8,520 nucleotides of DNA from JAVVHH01 sp050954595. Lineage in GTDB: Bacteria > Pseudomonadota > Alphaproteobacteria > Acetobacterales > Acetobacteraceae. Position 1 is the stretch's first letter. Every line of letters begins with the position of its first letter. The notes below the pieces were generated by a model that saw only the letters and a program-made list of their open reading frames with translations, was not told the DNA's origin and made no database searches. Made by a program: the position numbers and the translations under genes. The stretch lies in assembly GCA_050954595.1 (NCBI GenBank), contig JBPBQE010000190.1, positions 1-8,520 of the forward strand, in the 5' to 3' direction. Positions 5,913-8,520 of the stretch are shown piece after piece.

Positions 5913-7079
5913 TCAAAGCAGATGGCCGAAGCGCCGGGCCTTGGTGGCGAGGTAATGGTCGTTGACACCGTTCGGCGGAATCACGAGTTCGGCGCGCGCT
6001 TCCACGTTGATCCCGCAGGCAGCCAGCGCGGCCAGCTTGTCCGGATTGTTGGTCAGCAGGCGGATGCGCCGCAGGCCGAGCTGTTCGAGCATGGTCGCGG
6101 CCACCAGGAAGTTGCGCTCATCGGCCTGCCAGCCGAGGGCACGGTTGGCGTCCACGGTGTCGAGCCCACGATCCTGCAGCGTGTAGGCCCGCAGCTTGCT
6201 GGCCAGGCCGATGCCACGGCCCTCTTGCGCCAGATACAGCAGCACGCCCGCCCCCTCCGCGGCGATGCGCTCCAGTGCGGCATGCAGCTGCGGGCCGCAG
6301 TCGCAGCGTAGGCTGCCGAGCAGATCGCCGGTGAAACACTCCGAATGCAACCGGACCAGCGGCGCCGGGTCTCCCGCCTGTGCGGTGGCCGGGTCGCCGA
6401 TGACGATGGCGAGATGCTCGATCCCCGCATCCGGCCCCCGGAACGCGATGACCCGGGTGTCGGCGCTGACGGCTAGCGGAACGCTGGCTTCGGCGACGAT
6501 GCGCAGGGATGACGCGACCGCGTTGGGATAGGCGAGCACGTCGGCGGCATCGACGGCGAGCAGGCCCAGTTCCGTGGCGCGGTCCACGGCACCGCGCGAG
6601 GCTGGAGCAGCGATCGAGGCGGGAAGCAGGCGCGCGAGCTTGGCCAGCGCCAATGCCGCGGCAGCGAGCGGTGGCGTCGCCGCGAGTTCCGGCGGCTCGG
6701 CCAGCAACTGGGCCGCCGTCGGGTCGGCGATGCCGCGCAGCACGGCCGGGTCGAGCAGTCCGGCGGTGCGGAACGCGACCGCAACCGTGTCGGACGGGTC
6801 CGGCGTGGCCACGGGCCGACGCAGCAACGCCGCCGCCCGGACGGGCGCGAGCAACAATACCGGCGCGGCCCCCGTCAACGCCGCCAGATCGGCCAGCCCG
6901 GGCGCGCTGGCCGTTTCAGCCGCGAGCACGACGACGGGGCTGTCACCGCGCAACAGCACCGGCGTGCCGCGGCGAAGCTCGGCGATGGCACGGTGAACGC
7001 TCCGCACGCGCAGCATGTCGGAGTCCACGGCACTGTGCGAAACGGTGGAAGAGATGGTCAATCCTAGCTCGGGCGGCAT
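5913..7079 (-). CDS. ribA: GTP cyclohydrolase II with degenerate DHBP-synthase-like N-terminal region
   Basis: The C-terminal half (about 208-388) is a complete GTP cyclohydrolase II, the first step of riboflavin synthesis, converting GTP to 2,5-diamino-6-ribosylamino-4-pyrimidinone 5'-phosphate. Zinc ligands Cys248, Cys259 and Cys261 lie in HSECFTGDLLGSLRCDC. QEGRGIGLASKLRAYTLQD (286-303), ADERNF with Asp320 and Arg322, TNNPDK (343-348) and the ending FGHLL match E. coli RibA closely. The N-terminal half (about 25-205) follows the DHBP synthase fold in outline (VHRAIAELRRGTPVLL, VVVLAAET) but lacks the acidic DEDRENEGD loop, so it should not make DHBP. The start is uncertain. ATG 7079 gives 388 aa. 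ATG 7016 gives 367 aa. An upstream TTG at 7115 falls inside a promoter-like -35 box and is unlikely. The protein is cytosolic. It is the first gene of the leftward block, 61 nt before the hypothetical gene. Confidence 0.92.
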   Translation of the reverse strand: MPPELGLTISSTVSHSAVDSDMLRVRSVHRAIAELRRGTPVLLRGDSPVVVLAAETASAPGLADLAALTGAAPVLLLAPVRAAALLRRPVATPDPSDTVAVAFRTAGLLDPAVLRGIADPTAAQLLAEPPELAATPPLAAAALALAKLARLLPASIAAPASRGAVDRATELGLLAVDAADVLAYPNAVASSLRIVAEASVPLAVSADTRVIAFRGPDAGIEHLAIVIGDPATAQAGDPAPLVRLHSECFTGDLLGSLRCDCGPQLHAALERIAAEGAGVLLYLAQEGRGIGLASKLRAYTLQDRGLDTVDANRALGWQADERNFLVAATMLEQLGLRRIRLLTNNPDKLAALAACGINVEARAELVIPPNGVNDHYLATKARRFGHLL

Positions 7080-7086
7080 CGTGCCG

Positions 7087-7115
7087 GTTTTATGAGGCAG
7101 CGCAGTGTTTGGCAA
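7087..7115 (-). promoter_or_regulatory. Candidate sigma70-type promoter for ribA
   Basis: On the minus strand, TTGCCA (7115-7110, 5 of 6 matches to TTGACA) is followed by exactly 17 bases and TAAAAC (7092-7087, 4 of 6 matches to TATAAT). Transcription would begin near 7080, directly at or just before the ATG at 7079. That would leave either a leaderless message or, if ATG 7016 is used, a leader of about 64 nt. This is a pattern match by eye with no experimental support. Confidence 0.45.
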
Positions 7116-7306
7116 AGCAGGGCTGGGCCGTTCACCCGTCGCACGTGCTCGCGAAAATGTGAGTCAGCACAGTGTGGCTAAACTGAGTTGAGATCGTGAT
7201 CAGAGCGTTCAACCCTTCGAGACCTACCGTATGTCGCGCCGTTAACGGCGGAGCATGCTAAGTGTAACGAAGCGGCGCTCGTAGCGGCGTACAAGAGAGA
7301 GTGCTT
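7116..7306. other. Divergent intergenic region between ribA and the response regulator
   Basis: This region of about 190 bp has no supportable gene and separates two divergent genes, so it should hold at least the promoter of the rightward gene. It is less GC-rich than its surroundings in its middle third. Visible structure includes the 8-bp palindrome GCACGTGC (7141-7148), overlapping GATC sites at 7192-7201, and a perfect 14-bp palindrome at 7237-7250. I found no convincing -35/-10 pair for the response regulator and no riboswitch-like fold that I can defend. Confidence 0.6.
7237..7250. promoter_or_regulatory. Perfect 14-bp palindrome, candidate operator
   Basis: CGCCGTTAACGGCG reads identically on both strands, centred on GTTAAC, and lies 57 bases upstream of the response-regulator ATG. 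Dyads of this size and position commonly bind dimeric helix-turn-helix regulators. OmpR-family proteins usually prefer direct repeats, so autoregulation by the downstream gene is not the obvious reading. As RNA it would be a poor hairpin because it has no loop, which favours a DNA-level role. Confidence 0.5.
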
Positions 7307-8023
7307 ATGGCGGGTGAGCGGCCAGTATTAATCGTAGACGACGACGCTATCCTGCGCGAGACGCTGGTCGAGCAACTCGAGCTCGACGGCGAATTCTCAG
7401 CGGCGCAAGCGGCCTCGGTCAGCGAGGCGGAGGCGATGGTGACGGGGCGGGATGCGCGTTTCGACGCCGTAATCCTCGACGTCGGCTTGCCCGACGGTGA
7501 TGGACGGGACTTCTGCGCCAGTTTGCGAAAGCAAGGGTTGCGGATGCCGATCATCATGCTGACAGGTTCGGATGACGAGGCCGATGTGGTGCGCGGGCTC
7601 GATGCAGGGGCAAACGACTACATCGCCAAGCCGTTCCGGCTGGCGGAGTTGCTGGCCCGGTTGCGGGCGCAGATGCGCATCTTCGAAAACAGCGAGGATG
7701 CCGTCTTCACGATCGGGCCATACACGTTCCGGCCCAGCGCGAAGCTGTTGCAGGAGCCGGTGAAGAACCGTCGCATCCGTCTCACCGAGAAGGAGGCGGC
7801 GATCCTCAAGTTCCTGTATCGCGCTGGAACCCGGCCAGTCGCGCGGCAAGTGCTGCTGAACGAGGTCTGGGGCTACAACGCCAACGTCACGACGCACACG
7901 CTCGAGACGCACATCTACCGGCTGCGGCAGAAGATCGAACCCGATCCGGGTAACGCCCGGTTGCTGGTGACCGAAGGTGGAGGCTATCGGCTCGATCCGG
8001 TAGGCGTCGTGACCGCGGCCTGA
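7307..8023 (+). CDS. OmpR/PhoB-family two-component response regulator (orphan)
   Basis: The 238-aa protein has a receiver domain (about 5-120) and an OmpR-type winged-helix DNA-binding domain (about 140-235), the usual length and order. The receiver is intact: acidic pocket Asp11-Asp13 (IVDDDAIL), phospho-acceptor Asp58 (VILDVGLPDGDG), Thr86 (IIMLTGSDDE), Tyr105 and Lys108 (YIAKPF). The output domain shows LTEKEAAILKFL, then VLLNEVWGYNANVTTHTLETHIYRLRQKI as recognition region, and a wing ending EGGGYRL. It should bind DNA when phosphorylated. The target is unknown. The ATG at 7307 is preferred, with AGAGAG just upstream; an in-frame GTG at 7301 is a minor alternative. No histidine kinase is seen in the window, and the next gene is a GMC oxidoreductase three bases downstream. 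Confidence 0.92.
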   Translation: MAGERPVLIVDDDAILRETLVEQLELDGEFSAAQAASVSEAEAMVTGRDARFDAVILDVGLPDGDGRDFCASLRKQGLRMPIIMLTGSDDEADVVRGLDAGANDYIAKPFRLAELLARLRAQMRIFENSEDAVFTIGPYTFRPSAKLLQEPVKNRRIRLTEKEAAILKFLYRAGTRPVARQVLLNEVWGYNANVTTHTLETHIYRLRQKIEPDPGNARLLVTEGGGYRLDPVGVVTAA

Positions 8024-8026
8024 CCC

Positions 8027-8520
8027 ATGGAGCAGTGCGACGTCCTCGTCATCGGCGGCGGGACCGCCGGCTGCATCATGGCTGCCCGCCTCTCAGAGGA
8101 CCCGGCGATCCGTGTGATCCTGCTCGAGGCGGGGCCGCCGGACCGGGATCCCTGGATTCATATCCCGGCCGGGTATGCTCGCCTGTTCGCATCGGGCCGT
8201 TACGACTGGAAGTTCGCCACCGAGCCGGAAGCCGAATTGGGCGGCCGCAGCGTCAACTGGCCGCGCGGTCGCGTACTCGGCGGCTCCGGCAGCATCAACG
8301 GCTTGGTGTTCCTGCGAGGATCACCGCACGATTACGACCGCTGGGCCCAAGCCGGCGCGCGCGGCTGGTCGTATCAAGACGTCTTGCCCACGTTCAAACG
8401 GATCGAGAATTGGACCGGCCCAGCCAGCGAGCATCGCGGCACAGATGGACCGATCACGGTAAGCGAGCCCGCAAAACTGTCCCTCGGGGCCGCGGCGTTC
8501 ATCGAAACCGCGGTCGCCTG
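8027..8520 (+). CDS. GMC family FAD-dependent oxidoreductase (choline/alcohol dehydrogenase-like), partial
   Basis: The gene starts at ATG 8027 and runs off the window after 164 codons; the family is usually 500-560 aa, so about the first third is present. It opens with the FAD-binding Rossmann motif VLVIGGGTAGC (6-16) and Glu34 in LLEAG, which binds the adenosine ribose. A YDWKFATEPE stretch (59-68) and the GMC signature GRVLGGSGSINGLVF (81-95) follow. These proteins oxidise alcohols, choline or polyols through FAD; the catalytic His/Asn region lies outside the window, so activity and substrate cannot be judged. Only 3 nt separate it from the response-regulator stop, and no clear ribosome site is present, suggesting co-transcription and perhaps coupled translation. 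Confidence 0.9.
   Translation, partial: MEQCDVLVIGGGTAGCIMAARLSEDPAIRVILLEAGPPDRDPWIHIPAGYARLFASGRYDWKFATEPEAELGGRSVNWPRGRVLGGSGSINGLVFLRGSPHDYDRWAQAGARGWSYQDVLPTFKRIENWTGPASEHRGTDGPITVSEPAKLSLGAAAFIETAVA

Noticed and set aside
5852..5968. Upstream extension of the hypothetical gene to the GTG at 5968
   Set aside because: It would overlap the conserved C-terminus of RibA by 56 nt. The added residues have no recognisable pattern, so the ATG at 5851 is preferred.
6509..7162. 217-codon plus-strand frame opposite ribA
   Set aside because: The product is extremely Arg/Pro/Ala-rich and mirrors the ribA coding strand; no domain or ribosome site supports it.
7116..7306. FMN riboswitch upstream of ribA
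   Set aside because: I could not find the conserved multi-helix RFN pattern. The space between the candidate promoter and the start is also too short to hold one.

Overview
The window is GC-rich, densely coding bacterial DNA. Several features point to an alphaproteobacterium, most likely order Rhodospirillales (Acetobacteraceae or a relative): a long RibA with a DHBP-synthase-like front half, a compact signal-less L,D-transpeptidase, an orphan OmpR-type regulator, and a small LNPLQHLPVVG-type hypothetical protein. This placement comes from recalled family resemblance, not from a search.

Layout, left to right. A complete tRNA-Pro(CGG) lies at 8-84. A rightward CitE/HpcH-type CoA-ester lyase gene follows (141-1013). 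A strong hairpin at 1009-1040 separates it from a convergent leftward cluster of five genes. In transcription order these are an SDR sugar/alcohol dehydrogenase (4765-4016), a GFOR-like Gfo/Idh/MocA oxidoreductase (3981-2887), a PhaB-type SDR (2834-2112), a small cupin (2108-1758) and an FAHD1/NagK-like hydrolase (1733-1047). Three more leftward genes lie upstream: ribA (about 7079-5913), an unrecognised 181-aa protein (5851-5306) and an L,D-transpeptidase (5309-4812) that overlaps it by GTGA. A 190-227 bp divergent control region (about 7080-7306) separates ribA from a rightward OmpR/PhoB-family response regulator (7307-8023). Three bases after that, a GMC oxidoreductase starts (8027) and runs off the right edge.

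How the genes may work together (inference). The five-gene cluster reads as a small catabolic operon: two or three NAD(P)-dependent dehydrogenases acting on sugar-like or hydroxy-acid substrates, a cupin of isomerase or metal-binding type, and an acylpyruvate/diketo-acid hydrolase that would release pyruvate. No transporter, dehydratase, lactonase or dedicated regulator is visible, so the substrate cannot be named. The ribA/hypothetical/transpeptidase block is a housekeeping segment covering riboflavin synthesis and the cell envelope. I see no mobile element, CRISPR array, phage gene or obvious defence system. The most useful leads are the catabolic cluster, the degenerate front half of RibA with a possible leaderless start, a perfect 14-bp palindrome in the divergent promoter region, and the conserved-looking hypothetical protein coupled to the transpeptidase.
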